From positions 124,001 to 188,000 of the forward strand of contig SADC01000844.1 in the NCBI GenBank assembly GCA_004194705.1: a DNA stretch of 64,000 nucleotides, written 5' to 3'. This document shows, piece by piece, positions 9,894 through 19,960 of this stretch. Each line of letters opens with the position of its first letter. Position 1 is the first letter of the stretch. The stretch comes from Ditylenchus dipsaci (lineage: Eukaryota; Nematoda; Chromadorea; Rhabditida; Anguinidae). The notes beneath the pieces are model-generated. The model was not told the origin of the DNA and ran no database searches. It worked only from the letters and a program-made list of their open reading frames with translations. The position numbers and the translations under genes are program-made.

Positions 9894-12800
9894 GTTTTTT
9901 TAAAGTTTAAATGCAGTGTCTTGAAACGAATTCTTTTTCTTTTGGCCAAAAAAAATTAGTAAATTTTTTCGCATGGGTTTTCTGACAAAGCAAAAACATC
10001 CAGTCATCCTGAGTCAGAATCTGAATGTCCAATCAGATACCTGTAACATTTCTCGCATATTTAGAAATTCCACAGTTATAACGTACAGTTATCGATGTGC
10101 CAAAATCTGAATTAGGATGAGCGAGTGTTTTTGCTGAGTCAGAGAATAAGTTTATTGTTGACCATGAAAAATACCTTTAGAATGTAAGTGCCACCCCCCC
10201 CCCCCCAGTGGAGTCATTCCTGAATTTTTCAGGTACCCCGAAAACCATACCTTTTTTTGAAAAGTGCTGAAATGATTACGTGTTGCCCCTGAGCCTAATG
10301 CCCAGGGCCGCACACGGGAGAAGCTAAACAATGTGACTGAACTGTTGAGTCAATTGAAAGATCTAGGCAGTAAAATCACCTCGCAAGTGGGCTAGTTGAC
10401 TGAGCTGAAGACAATAATCTCTACTAAAACTGATACCAGAAGACATATGAGAAGGGATCTTGAAAAGGTGATATTTTTTTCAAGGTTACGAACAAGGGAA
10501 AGTCACTTAAAGGAGCGCCTATTTGAAAAATCTTCGTGATCAGCGTATCTGATTTGCTTCTAAAACTACATTCAGAGGTGTTACTTGACTGTCATATTTC
10601 ATATTCCCCTCAGGACAATAAATATTTGAATTACCAATTATTGACTTGTTCGAAAGTTTATTGTTCTGAGAAAAATTTGAAATATGAAAGTGGTTTTAAT
10701 AGCAAATCAGAGGCTGTACACCGAAATATAAGCGCCAATTTGGTAAGAGGTCGTTTTGGTAAGAAGTCGTTTTGGTAAGAAATCTTTTGGTAAGCGGTTA
10801 TTTTAGTAAAAAATTTTATGGTAACAGCGTAAATATACAATTTAAAAAAAACTCATGCAACTACTACGTCAGGTTCAATTCTGCCATATGTGCTACATCA
10901 AGGCTTATATTAACTGAGTTCGTACGTTAAGTACGTTTCTCCGACAATATTCATATGAATTATATTCATATGAAAAATATTGTCGGCGAAATGTTCAAAA
11001 ACAACAAGGGGGACCAAGGCAGTTTTTTACGTTTTTTTCGAAAAATTTTAGATTGTGTTCGAACCACCCCGAACCATCGAAAATCACCCCAAACCACCCG
11101 AAACACCCAAAACCACTCCAAAATACCCCAAACCAGCCAAATAGCCTCAAATTAGGTTTTTTACACTTTTCAAATACGTGCATTTAAAATTTTGCGGGAA
11201 TTTAAATTTTTCAGCCTGAACCAACCAAACCAATTGGTCGTCCACTTGGTGTAATTTTTTTAGGGTTTTCATGTTTCAAACCTCATTTTCTGGATCAATT
11301 CGGGCATGCTGAAGATGCTTTGATAGTGGCAAAATGCCATTTTTCAAGTATTTTTTGAGTTTTAGATAGGGTGGGACGGTTACGGTTTATTTTTGGATCC
11401 GGTTTATTTTTTCTCAGACATTTTTATCAAAGATTTGACAGAAATTTTTACATTTTGCGGACCCCTAATACTAAAATTTCTTCTTCTTCAAAATGAGATA
11501 TTAAACGTACGAAAAAATAAACAATAGTTGCACTAAAAACCCGGTTAACCGAAAGAAATCAGGAAAAAAACCGACCGGTTTTTTTTGAACCGGTTTTTTT
11601 CCTGATTTCTTTCGGTTAACCGTGTTTTTAGTGCAACTATTGTTTATTTTTTCGTACGTTTAATATCTCATTTTGAAGAAGAAGAAATTTTAGTATTAGA
11701 GGTCCGCAAAATGTAAAAATTTCTGTCAAATCTTTGATAAAAATGTCTGAGAAAAAATAAACCGGATCCAAAAATAAACCGTAACCGTCCCACCCTAGTT
11801 TTAGAGAATGATTGATTTTGGTAAAATCAATTATTTGCCAAAACTCAGAAAACGTTCGAGAACGTGGCATTTTGCCACTGTCAAACCATCTTCAGCATCC
11901 CCGAATTAGTCCAGAAAACATGTTTTTGAACATGAAAAACGTGAAAAAAATTTTTGATCCAAGTGGACGACCACTTGTTTTGGTTGGTGCATGGACCGTT
12001 TAGCAGAAATCTGGTTAGTTCACACAAAAAATAATTAACGAAGACACTTTTCAAGACAAAAATATTAACACCAGAATACCACTGCATGAGTAGCACCGCC
12101 TAAGTACCACCACCCAGGAACAGCTGTCGGAGGACCACTAGCTGAACAGCACCTGGTTTGGGGTGGTTTGGGTGGTTTGGGGTGGTTTGGGGTGTTTGGG
12201 GTGGTTTGGGGTGGTTTTGGATGGTTTAAAGTGATTGGGGTGGTCATTACTCATTAAAAAAATCTTCAAAATTCATCTGAACACGATAACCATGAAGTAG
12301 AGCCATAGAAGACAAGGTGTTTCAAGAAATTTTGTGCTGTTACCAAAAAATTCTTACCAAACGTTTACCAAAATAATCGCGTACCAAAAAATCTCTTACC
12401 AAAATCACCGCGTACCAAAAAATCTCTTACCAAAAAATCTCTTACCAAAATCACCGCGTACCAAAAAATCTCTTACCAAAAAATTTCTTACCAAGACAAT
12501 TCTTACTAAAAATTTTCTTACCAAAACGACCTCTTACCAAAACGACCTCTTACCAAATTGGCGCTTATATTTCGGTGTACAGCCAAATCAGATACGCTGA
12601 TCACGAATCCGGTGTCTAAGTTCCAGGTTTTCGTGGTAAAAAAATTTACGTCAAAAACTGAAAAGAGATAGTGACGACTAGCCAACTTCAAAGGCCTTTT
12701 TCATCTTATCTGCGTCAACTTTTTACAAAGATTTTTCATCAGAAAAATGCAAAATTCGATTTCCTGTTGAATGCACCAGAACTTAAGAGGGTGCACGTTG

Positions 12801-15800
12801 ATTTCCGATTTTCATAGCGGTTTTTTCGCCGAAAATTGGTGTTCCAAAAATGCAGATTTTTGAAAAAACACACTTTTCCACCAAAATTTAATACAGACTA
12901 TGGAATTTTCGTACTTATTAGAACGAGAAACTCATTCCGCGTCGATTTAACGTTTAAACAAATGTATATCATCATATGTTCATCAAGTGAAAAAACACAT
13001 GAAATAAAACACTTCAAATAAGAGTACCTAATTTATGTTCTAACTTCAAACAAGCCTAGCTCAAAAAAGTTCACTCCATGGGCAAGAACGACACACACCA
13101 CGTGATTCTACGCATCAAGAGCTACAAAACTGCTCTGCCAGGTTTTTCAAAGGCTGTAACTAATTTTGAAAACTAAATTTTTACCCCGCCAAATTTGAAT
13201 TTTGAGCAGAATACTCATTTACCCCGCCAAATTACTGATTTACCCCGCTAAATTATTCAATTACCCCACCGAATTCAAATTTTTAGTCAAATATTGCAGT
13301 AAATTTTGCGGAAATATGAATTTTATAGTCAAAAATAACTTGGATCGCCCAGAACCCCACCCCGGAATGGTCAGGAGCCCCTGAAAGTTGGTTTTTTGGG
13401 GTTTGCTAAAGAGGAGGGGAACTTTTTGCGAAAATTCGATTGAGCGGATCAGAATTCCAGTGCGATGGGCTAAATCGCTCAAAATTCCACCCTGAACCAA
13501 TCTCAACCATCTTAAACCACCGTAAACCATCCAAACCAGTATCTAAATATCCTAAATCCGTGCTTAGAGTGATTTAAGATGGCGCTCCACTAAGTGACCT
13601 TCCCTTGTGAGCGTACTTTAAAAGTTCTCTAAGTTTCACAGTCAAAGCACAGCAGGCTTCCGAATGAGAAAAGTCGAAAAAGACATATTCCTGAAAAAGG
13701 ACATTTTTACAATTTCGAGGAAAAAAGGGTAATTTTATCATAGCTTATTGTCAAAAAAATCAAAAACTTCAATTTTAAAAAGGCTGTGAGTACTTTCCCC
13801 CGTCAAATTATTTTTTTACCCTGTCAAATCGTAAAAATTTGTTTCTTTTAAGTATTTCTTGAACCTTTTCTTTCAATTTTTCTCAAGTTTTTATACCAGC
13901 ATGTAGCCCGAAATCTCAGCTTTCCAACCAGCCATTAATTAACTCACTGAAATATTGAACAATTGGAGAAAGAAGTCACTTTATAGACCAAATTGTTTGA
14001 AAAATTTGATCCATAGAAAGACTTTTTTCTCCAACTTTTTGAAATCTCAGAAATTCAGTCGATAGCTTGTTAGAAAGCCGAGATCCAGGGCTACATTTTA
14101 ATGTAAAAATGTTAAAAAATTACAAAGTTTTTGAGATAAAAAGACATTTTTACGATTTGACGGGGTAAAAGAATAATTTGACAGGGTGAAACAATTAGAG
14201 CTTTTTAAAAAATCAAAAAGATTTTAGGTTTAAAAAACTGCCCCTTAGTGCCCCAGTTGGAAAAGACAGTTCACGAATACAACCAGCTGAATCTAGAGGT
14301 CGATCGGAAAATAAGCACCCCGGGGCGGCAATTAGAGGAAATACGGTATGAATCTTTTATACAGGAGAGTTCTTGAAACATCCTGTACATCTAACATTTT
14401 AGATCAAATTGGGTGCTCATTTCGAGAAAGGAAGTGTTCTTGAGTTTCCAGTGGCCCAGCATTCCGATGACTTTGGTGCTTACACTCAAATTCGACTCTT
14501 GTTTCGCACTAGGGAGGACAATGGTTAGCTCATATAAACAACACTCGTTAGACTGTTTTCATTAAATACAAAACCAATATTTTTAAGGGATCCTTCTCTA
14601 CTTCGGCAATGACAACGCTAGAATTGCTGGTGAATTCATTGCTATTGAATTGGAGAATGGCCGTCCTAAACTTACACTCAACTTTGGCAGAGATGCTGTC
14701 AGTGCTGTGCTCGAAGTGTAAGTCTCTTCAGAAATCATTCGAAGACTTGACGGATTTATATTTTTCAGCCCTGTAAACGACTTCCATTGGCGAGAGGTGA
14801 TTGCAAACGTGTTGGAAAACGAGCTACAATCAAGGTGACCAAGGCACGATCAGATGAATTTGCTGATGAACAGACCATAATTGCACCTGGCGCCAAGTCG
14901 GTGCTCAACTTCTTCGACGATTCTCGCAGATTGTTTGTGGGAGGAGTACCAGCTGGATTTAAGGTGATTTTTAGACCAAAACATTGGACACAAAATATTT
15001 TTTTTTAGATCCCCAGCTCGATTCATCAGCATTCCTTTGTTGGCGACCTGGACAAACTGCGGCTCAACGGTGAACTTATCGGCTTCTGGAACAGCGAGAA
15101 AGCAGTGCACATCTCAGGAGCTGAAATGCGCACCTTGCTGGATGAGGAGAGAAACGCAGAGAGTGGAGTGAGCTTCAATGGCAAGGGCTACATGCAATTA
15201 GGTGTGGCATCCTGGAATCTCAGAAAAAGGACTGCCATCATGCTCTCGTTCTTTACCTATTCTCCAGATGGACTACTCTTTTTTGTTGGATTTGAGGTAA
15301 GTCAATGTAAAATTTTCGGCAGACAAGTTTTCATATAACGCAACTCCAAATAAACTTTCATTTTTTGTGGCTCAGCAAAACAACCACTCATACAGAGTCA
15401 GATTTTGCCCCTTCGATAAGTGTGCGTTGATAATAACTGTATAATATTGGGCAGCGACAGATTGAGACAATTCAAATTGAGACAATGACGATTTAGACAA
15501 AATCATCAAATTTTTACCGAATAAGACCGATGATATTGTCTCAATCGTCATTGTCTTAATTTGAATTGTCCCAAGCTGTCGGTGACAATAATATTCTAGT
15601 ATAATTCACGATAAATTCTACAGTTAGTAACTCAGGATGAGTGTTGTTTTTGCTAAGTCGGAAAAAACCTAAGGAACTGAAAGTACTTTTACTTTTTATT
15701 GGTCAAAAGTTAGAAAGAAGTTTGTTTGGAAGTTCTTTTTTATAAATATTAATTTTTTAAGCGAGACCAGCTTTTGCTTGAGTTGGTAGATGGACGCATC

Positions 15801-18800
15801 AGCCTGTCATTCGACTTAGGCTCAGGACTTGCCGAACTGCTCAGCAATGAAGGCAACTACAATGATGGCAAATGGCACAATGTTCACATCAACAGAGTAG
15901 AACGACAAGCCAAACTGGAAATCGATGGCAAAGATGTGACTGAGGGTGAATCTCCTGGTTCTCTGTTTGAGATGAGTGTCTCCGACTCTTTCTATGTGGG
16001 TGGACTGCCCAGAAATATTGAGACGTGAGTTTTTGTCAATTAAATTAACAGCGAAAAGATAAATACCGTATTTCCTCTAATTGCCGCCCCGGGGCGCTTA
16101 TTTTCCGATCGACCTCTAGGGGGGGGGGCGGCAATTAGAGGGGGGCGGCAATTAGAAGGGGGGCGCTTATTTTTCGATCATAAATTTGAAGTAATTTACC
16201 ACTCCAACAATGAAAGTTTTCATCCTATTTTCTAATTTTTTATGATTTTTGGGCAGAATTTTCAGGCCAATTGTTTGTCCAGGGCAGCCAAATTAAAGGA
16301 AGGGGGAACTTTATATACGCATCACGTAGGTCACAGGTTCGACTACCAGCGGCTGCACACCATGTATGTAATTTTCTTTTATTAACATTTTCGTGTAAAA
16401 GTCATCCTCGGGCTCTGGAATATCCGACAAGACCATCAACGCAGGGTTTCACACCTAGTGTAGCTCATTCGTAGGCTGAAAAATAGGCTAGAGGTCCGAT
16501 AATCTATGGTTTTAAGGGTTTCTTCTACTGCTTTGATTGATATTTCTGCATTTTTTCGACAAGTCACACGTTTCATACACAGTAATAAAGCCAAGATCAT
16601 GAGATTTCATTTGAGCTATCATACAAGGTAGAAGGTATTATTTTGTTAGAGCTATCATACAAGGTAGAAGGTATTATTTTGTTAGAGCTAATATTTTAAA
16701 AACTTTTACTGATGTCCAATATAATACCAGCCAGTCATGTGCATGAAATCTCCAAATTACAGCATTTGCTGATAGTGAAGCTGAAAATGGTCGCAATTGA
16801 TTGCTTGATTGATAATCCTATAATCCTATAATGATAATCGGCAATTAGAGAAAATACGGTAATATTTTTTAGCCGGTTCACGGTTCAGCCTTTCCGTGGC
16901 TGCATCAAAAACCTGAAATTGGATTCGGAATACATCAACCTCAGCAAAGCCAAAGCCACCAAAGGAGTGCAGAGCTCATGTTTGAACAAGGAAGTTAGAG
17001 TGGTATCTTTAATATCCGAGCGATCCCATGCCCAATTCACTAGCTTGAATGTGGACAAGCAAATCGAGCTGTCTTTACGCTTCTGAACCACCCAACCTAG
17101 TGCTCATCTGGCTACTGTCATGACCGCTGATGTAATTGTGATAAGTACGTTCATGTGGTGAAATTTAGCAATAATTTTTGTGGTTGCAGGAAGAATTGGT
17201 CAAAATCGACATCGAATCCGACTTCCTAGTTGTGCACTCCAACGGAGAGGACAGCGAGTTGATCAAGGCGGAGCTGAGCACTAGAATGGCCGGTCATTGG
17301 CACTATGTGAGTGTTGTGCACAACAAGAACACACTCAAAATGCACTTGGACGGTGTGTTTTCTGAGGAAGTGAAGGCTGGAGATTTTAGTGATGTCATTG
17401 TAAGTACTGTGCCATATTTTTAATTTCTATATTATAGAAGCTCCGAAGCATTTATTTTTCAAGTGTTATCTAGGTGGGAGGTGGCTTACAATAAAAGAAA
17501 GAGGGCGTCTTTTATTTATATTTTCGAATTTGCTGCCTCTCGAACTCATTAAATCTCTTTTATTTCACAAACTTTAGTTCCGTAGCTAGGTGGATAAAGC
17601 AGAACACATGATAATTTTGCGGTTTTGTCCGCGGACAAAACCGCAAAAAGTGCGGTTTTGTCCTACCGCCTAATTTTCACTACTCCAATAAATTTGAACT
17701 TTCTAGAATTCCAACGACGTTGTGCTGATCTTCGGCCATTCGTCAAGCAGTGAAACCCCAGGCAACTTTATCGGCTGCATTGGTGACGTAATCTACAACG
17801 GAAAACTGCTCAGCTTTGCAGAGATCTGACACATTAAAAAATTAAAAAAAAAACATTTTGTGTTTCTAGAGCACTTTTAACGAGGTCAAGTTGACTGGTT
17901 GCACCATAGGAGGGGTACCTATCACTTCCACTACAGGCGAAGGGAAAGGACATAGCCCTGATGACCCAGAATCAGCCTTCAAAGCTGGAAATGGAGCAAG
18001 TACTGCAGCTGGCACTGGTTTGCTTCCCAGCACCTCTGTTTCTGCCTCTTCCAATGTTCGCCCGGAGGGAAGGTGAATATCATTTTTTTTAGTGATGAAG
18101 CTATTTTTTTTTCTTGCAAATGATTCAGACTGCATTCAAATTTATCTTATAACAGTCGAAGCTGGATCTAACGGCATTCCCGATATAACGGCATCTTTTT
18201 AATCCGATTAAATCAATTTTAACCCAATTAAATAACAAATTCAATGTAAAGGCCCCCTCCAGCTGGTCTCCAGGTGCTGCTATATCAATAAACGATATCT
18301 AAATTAAGACTCAGATTTTGATCAGTGTAAAAATCTTAAAAATTTAGCTGCGCTCTGCCAGAAGTGTCTCACGGAGAACGAGAAGATTCTCACGGCATCC
18401 GCTTTGGCCTAGCTGCAGGCTCTCGTCTAGAATTTGACCGTCCACCACACTCCTTTGATCGTAACATTGTGTTCTCTGTGCAGTTGAGAGCCACTGCTGC
18501 CAACGGAATCATAATGTTCGTGACCAACGAAAAGCACTCCGACTACATGGCCCTCTACATGCAAGATGGCAAGATCTTCTTCTCTTTTGGATCCGGCACT
18601 GCACAAGTGAACATTAAATTAAAAAATGTCTAAGCTGAAAATAAAACTTTTTTGATCATTTTAGCTGACCATTCAAGGCAAGCAAAGTCTGTTGGATGAC
18701 GAGTGGCACAGCGTGAGAGCGGAAAGAGAAGGCACAGTGGCTGCTCTCTTCATTGACGGCCGACCTGAGGCAGAGAACCAGACTGAAGGCACTGAACTGA

Positions 18801-19769
18801 TAGATGCCCAGCCACCACTCTACATTGGCGGCTTACCCACCGATTTAGTGCCTTTTGCTTCAAGAATTTTGCCTGTAAGTCATGCTGAATCAGTGACAGA
18901 TCAAAATCCTCACAAATTTTTGTTTTAGGAAGTCAAGTCCGAGTTCGGAGGATGTCTTCGTGACTTTAAACTGAACGACAAGAAATTCGATGACACTGGT
19001 CGAGAGCTGGGCACTGTTTCCTGCGCTCAATATACCGAAAACGGCATATACTTAGCCAAGGATGGTGGCTATGCTATCATCAACCCGCAGTTTGTTGTCA
19101 GTGTTCAATATAAAAGTGTCCAATAACAATTGTAATAACTAATGTTGTAGGTGGGTCAATCTTTCAGCTTTGAGCTGGAAATCAAGCCAAGGACCAAGAA
19201 CGCAGTGCAGCTTTCCGTGGGAAAACTCGAGTTTTTAAGTCTTCAAATCTTGAATGGCACTGTCAAGTTCTCAGTGGACAATGGTGCTGGAGTGGAGTCT
19301 GTAATTTTTGAGCCAACTGCCGACAATCTTATTTGCGATGGGCACTGGCATCAAATCAAGGTTAAAATTTTTTGGGGAAAAACCGAGAATCAAATAAAAA
19401 ATATTATTATTCCAGCTCTATAAGAAAAAGAATTTGATAACACTAAACTTAGATGGCAAGTCCAACTTAAAAATCATGAAGAAGAAGTCGGCCACTGACG
19501 CAAGCTCTAAAGACCCCTTTATTTTGGTGGAGTTCCCAAGGACATCAAACTAAAGGGTTTAGATACTGTTGGTGAGTGCATAAATTTTTATTTTAGTAGA
19601 AATGAAAAAAAAAACAATATTTTAAGAACCTTATGTTGGCTGTGTCCGAATTCTGAGTATCGGCAAGAAGACTCGAAAACGCTCTTCTCCACCCACTTCC
19701 ACCAGTGTCGACTTATCGGAGATGACCCTGTTTGGCTCGGTGAAACGCAACTCTTGTCCTCTTAATTAA
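9571..19769 (+). CDS. laminin alpha chain-like, C-terminal part (LE, coil, LG1-LG5)
   Basis: Exons encode, in order, laminin-type EGF repeats, a short coiled-coil stretch and five laminin G domains, the layout of the C-terminal half of a laminin alpha chain, a secreted basement-membrane subunit that binds cell receptors through its LG domains. Exon borders that I can place: 9571-9764, 9815-9893, about 10290-10467, 14257-about 14293, 14403-14523, 14588-14717, 14769-14963, 15009-15296, 15762-16024, 16873-17131, 17190-17399, 17707-17826, 17870-18072, 18348-18606, 18665-18874, 18929-19096, 19151-19360, 19416-19571 and 19627-19769, ending SCPLN-stop. The coiled coil is far shorter than the several hundred residues usual for the family. 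Two in-frame stops (TAG 10393, TGA 17084) and two one-base losses (near 14808 and 19525) interrupt the frame. It is either a recent pseudogene or a gene with sequence errors. The N-terminal half is absent from the window. Confidence 0.88.
9979..10145. mobile_element. MITE with GCAAAAACA/TGTTTTTGC inverted ends
   Basis: GACAAAGCAAAAACATCC near 9980 with TCATCCTGAGTCAGA is mirrored by AGGATGAGCGAGTG and TTTTTGCTGAGTCAGAG near 10117-10145. A second copy of the family is at 15373-15663, also inside the laminin gene. Confidence 0.65.
10290..10467 (+). CDS. laminin coiled-coil exon with in-frame TAG
   Basis: The frame reads NAQGRTREKLNNVTELLSQL, then KDLGSKITSQVG, a TAG stop at 10393-10395, then LTELKTIISTKTDTRRH. 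This heptad-like sequence fits laminin domain II/I. It ends at a GTGATA donor. The stop lies in otherwise coherent coding sequence, so it is a single lesion. Confidence 0.65.
10738..10830. repeat. TTTTGGTAAG subterminal repeat array
   Basis: About five imperfect copies of a GTTTTGGTAAGA-type word. They are the inverted counterpart of the array at 12335-12556 and form part of the foldback arms. Confidence 0.8.
11367..11797. mobile_element. hAT-like foldback MITE, perfect 8-bp TSD
   Basis: Nearly all of this 431-base element is one palindrome with arms of about 210 bases. It starts TAGGGTGGGACGGTTACGG and ends with the complement. Perfect 8-base duplications GTTTTAGA flank it (11359-11366 and 11798-11805). 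Inside the arms, GGATCCGGTTTATTTTT and GGTTAACCG words repeat. It sits at the centre of the 10535-12605 foldback. Confidence 0.92.
12335..12556. repeat. TTACCAAAA repeat array
   Basis: About twelve imperfect copies of AATCTCTTACCAAAA and CGCGTACCAAAA words. The 88-codon open frame here is only this repeat translated (TKKSL-type repeats) and is not a gene. Confidence 0.85.
12606..14256. other. laminin intron sequence with repeat words
   Basis: No exon could be placed here, although several coiled-coil exons would be expected. TTACCCCGCCAAATT repeats occur at 13180-13270, and related TTTGACGGGGTAAAA words occur at about 13800 and 14155-14185 (inverted). The phrase GATAGCTTGTTAGAAAG at 14062 also occurs at about 1065. 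The stretch looks like overlapping decayed repeats. Confidence 0.5.
14257..14344 (+). other. short coil exon running into a TACCGTAT-family element end
   Basis: After CCCCAG the frame reads LEKTVHEYNQLN, plausible coiled coil. From about 14290 the DNA (CTAGAGGTCGATCGG ... GGAAATACGGTA, ending 14344) is the inverse of the element end at 16064. The exon border therefore coincides with a mobile-element end, and the exon may have been cut by the insertion. Confidence 0.5.
14403..15100 (+). CDS. laminin G domain 1 exons
   Basis: Exons 14403-14523, 14588-14717, 14769-14963 and the first part of 15009-15296 encode LG1. It runs from GAHFEKGSVLEFPVAQHSDD through RLLFRTREDNG, ILLYFGNDNARIAGEF and LTLNFGRDAVS to LFVGGVPAGFK and GDLDKLRLNG. 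After REVIAN the frame slips by one base (14808), and VGKRATIKVTKARSDEF continues in the next frame; one extra base restores the expected NRVGK. Confidence 0.88.
15101..16980 (+). CDS. laminin G domain 2 exons
   Basis: The end of exon 15009-15296, exon 15762-16024 and the first part of 16873-17131 encode LG2: GVSFNGKGYMQLGVASW, MLSFFTYSPDGLLFFVG, RDQLLLELVDGRISLSFDL, GKWHNVHINR, SFYVGGLPRN, then FRGCIKNLKLDSEYINL ending near SSCLN. Both introns are filled by mobile elements (15373-15663 and 16064-16861). Confidence 0.9.
15373..15663. mobile_element. MITE (GCAAAAACA family) with nested insertion
   Basis: GGCTCAGCAAAACAACCACT at 15371 is mirrored by GTGTTGTTTTTGCTAAGTC near 15640-15660. The element is the same family as 9979-10145 and carries the 15449-15587 element inside. 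Confidence 0.65.
15449..15587. mobile_element. hAT-like MITE, TSD ATAATATT
   Basis: A 139-base element with ends GGGCAGCGACAG and CTGTCGGTGACA (9 of 12 matching as inverted repeat), followed inward by long pairing of ATTGAGACAATTCAAATT with its complement. Perfect ATAATATT duplications flank it (15441-15448 and 15588-15595). Confidence 0.8.
16300..16365 (+). repeat. tRNA-like SINE fragment
   Basis: TAGGTCACAGGTTCGACTAC followed by GGCTGCACACC matches 62080-62125 (+) and, inverted, 58370-58400. GGTTCGACTACC fits an RNA polymerase III box B. No convincing box A or full cloverleaf is present, so this is a SINE piece and not a tRNA gene. Confidence 0.55.
16613..16690. repeat. 39-bp tandem duplication
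   Basis: GCTATCATACAAGGTAGAAG followed by GTATTATTTTGTTAGA occurs twice back to back. Confidence 0.85.
16981..17910 (+). CDS. laminin G domain 3 exons, with TGA stop and odd splice donor
   Basis: The rest of exon 16873-17131, plus 17190-17399, 17707-17826 and the start of 17870-18072, encode LG3: HAQFTSLNVDKQIELSLRF, a TGA at 17084-17086, TTQPSAHLATVMTAD, EELVKIDIESDFLVVHSNG, GHWHYVSVVHNKNTLKMHL, VVLIFGHSSSSETPGNFIG, CIGDVIYNGKLLSFAEI. A CGA codon changed to TGA would explain the stop. After FAEI the next bases are TGACAC, so there is no GT donor at the expected place, although the downstream acceptor (TTTCTAG) and frame (STFNEVKLTGCTIGGVP) are clear. Confidence 0.85.
17615..17648. repeat. 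perfect 34-bp palindrome in laminin intron
   Basis: The arms TTTTGCGGTTTTGTCCG and the complement have no spacer, and a third TGCGGTTTTGTCC follows directly. It lies in the intron between 17399 and 17707, probably as an element remnant. Confidence 0.85.
17870..19030 (+). CDS. laminin linker and G domain 4 exons
   Basis: Exon 17870-18072 ends LG3 and encodes a Gly/Ser/Ala/Pro-rich linker, the usual spacer between LG3 and LG4. LG4 follows in 18348-18606, 18665-18874 and 18929-19096: CALPEVSHG, IRFGLAAGSRLEF, NIVFSVQLRATAANGIIMF, LLDDEWHSVRAEREGTVAAL, LYIGGLPTDL, FGGCLRDFKLND, ending VSCAQ. The frame is intact across LG4. The donor after GTAQ (18606) is preferred; one 22 bases later is also possible. 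Confidence 0.9.
18152..18230. mobile_element. single Tigger-type end in laminin intron
   Basis: ACAGTCGAAGCTGGATCTAA followed by CGGCATTCCCGATATAACGG resembles the CAGTCRA...ATAACG ends of the Tigger-like elements listed elsewhere. No partner end was found. Confidence 0.5.
19031..19769 (+). CDS. laminin G domain 5 exons and C terminus
   Basis: The end of 18929-19096, plus 19151-19360, 19416-19571 and 19627-19769, encode LG5: GIYLAKDGGYAIINPQFV, VGQSFSFELEIKPRTKNAV, CDGHWHQIKLYKKKNLITL, then DPFI followed by a one-base slip near 19525 (GGVPKDIKLKGLDTV continues in the next frame), EPYVGCVRILSIGKKTRKR and the end SVKRNSCPLN at TAA 19767-19769. The slip is in an ATTTTGG run, where one T more restores DPFIFGGVPKD. 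Confidence 0.88.
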
Positions 19770-19806
19770 ATTTTATAATTGCTCTATCTCATTGAATCTT
19801 TGTTGA

Positions 19807-19812
19807 AATAAA
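19807..19812 (+). promoter_or_regulatory. polyadenylation signal of the laminin gene
   Basis: AATAAA lies 38 bases after the stop codon at 19767-19769, a normal spacing for the end of this gene. Confidence 0.65.
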
Positions 19813-19879
19813 TTTGTTGTAAGTATAGAGTGGCCCATCATACAAACAAATTATAGGGGAACAAGCAGCTTTTATGACT

Positions 19880-19960
19880 AGAAATTTCTTTGATTCATGG
19901 CGCAGTGAATAAAAGTTAGTGGTTGTTGGTTCGAAATTCAATTCAAGCTCTACCGCGCTT
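19880..19960 (+). repeat. tRNA-like (box A/box B) sequence, probably SINE
   Basis: ATGGCGCAGTG resembles an RNA polymerase III box A, and GGTTCGAAATTC about 35 bases later resembles a box B. The arms do not form a clean cloverleaf, so I do not call a tRNA gene. Confidence 0.4.

Larger units (their letters stand above)
10535..12605. mobile_element. 2.07 kb foldback (giant palindrome) in laminin intron
   Basis: The ends CGTGATCAGCGTATCTGATT and the inverse at 12586-12605 match. Moving inward, paired features keep mirrored order: TTGGTAAG repeats (10738-10830) against TTACCAAA repeats (12335-12556), ACCACCCC-type repeats (11060-11150) against GGTTTGGGGTGG repeats (12150-12242), and a segment at 11225-11345 against 11865-11990. 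An independent hAT-like insertion occupies the centre (11367-11797). A stretch at about 10556-10708 interrupts the left arm. No transposase ORF is present. Confidence 0.85.
16064..16861. mobile_element. TACCGTATTTCC-family element filling a laminin intron
   Basis: The element starts TACCGTATTTCCTCTAAT and ends ATTAGAGAAAATACGGTA, with GCCGCC/GGCGGC words inside the left end. It fills all but about 50 bases of the 848-base intron. It carries a tRNA-like box-B sequence (16.32 kb) and a 39-base tandem duplication (about 16613-16690). Confidence 0.8.

Noticed and set aside
12334..12600. 88-codon open frame with repeated Lys/Ser motif
   Set aside because: It is a translation of the TTACCAAAA repeat array and has no coding features.
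19893..19950. Possible tRNA gene
   Set aside because: Box A and box B words are present, but acceptor and anticodon stems do not form; a SINE remnant is more likely.
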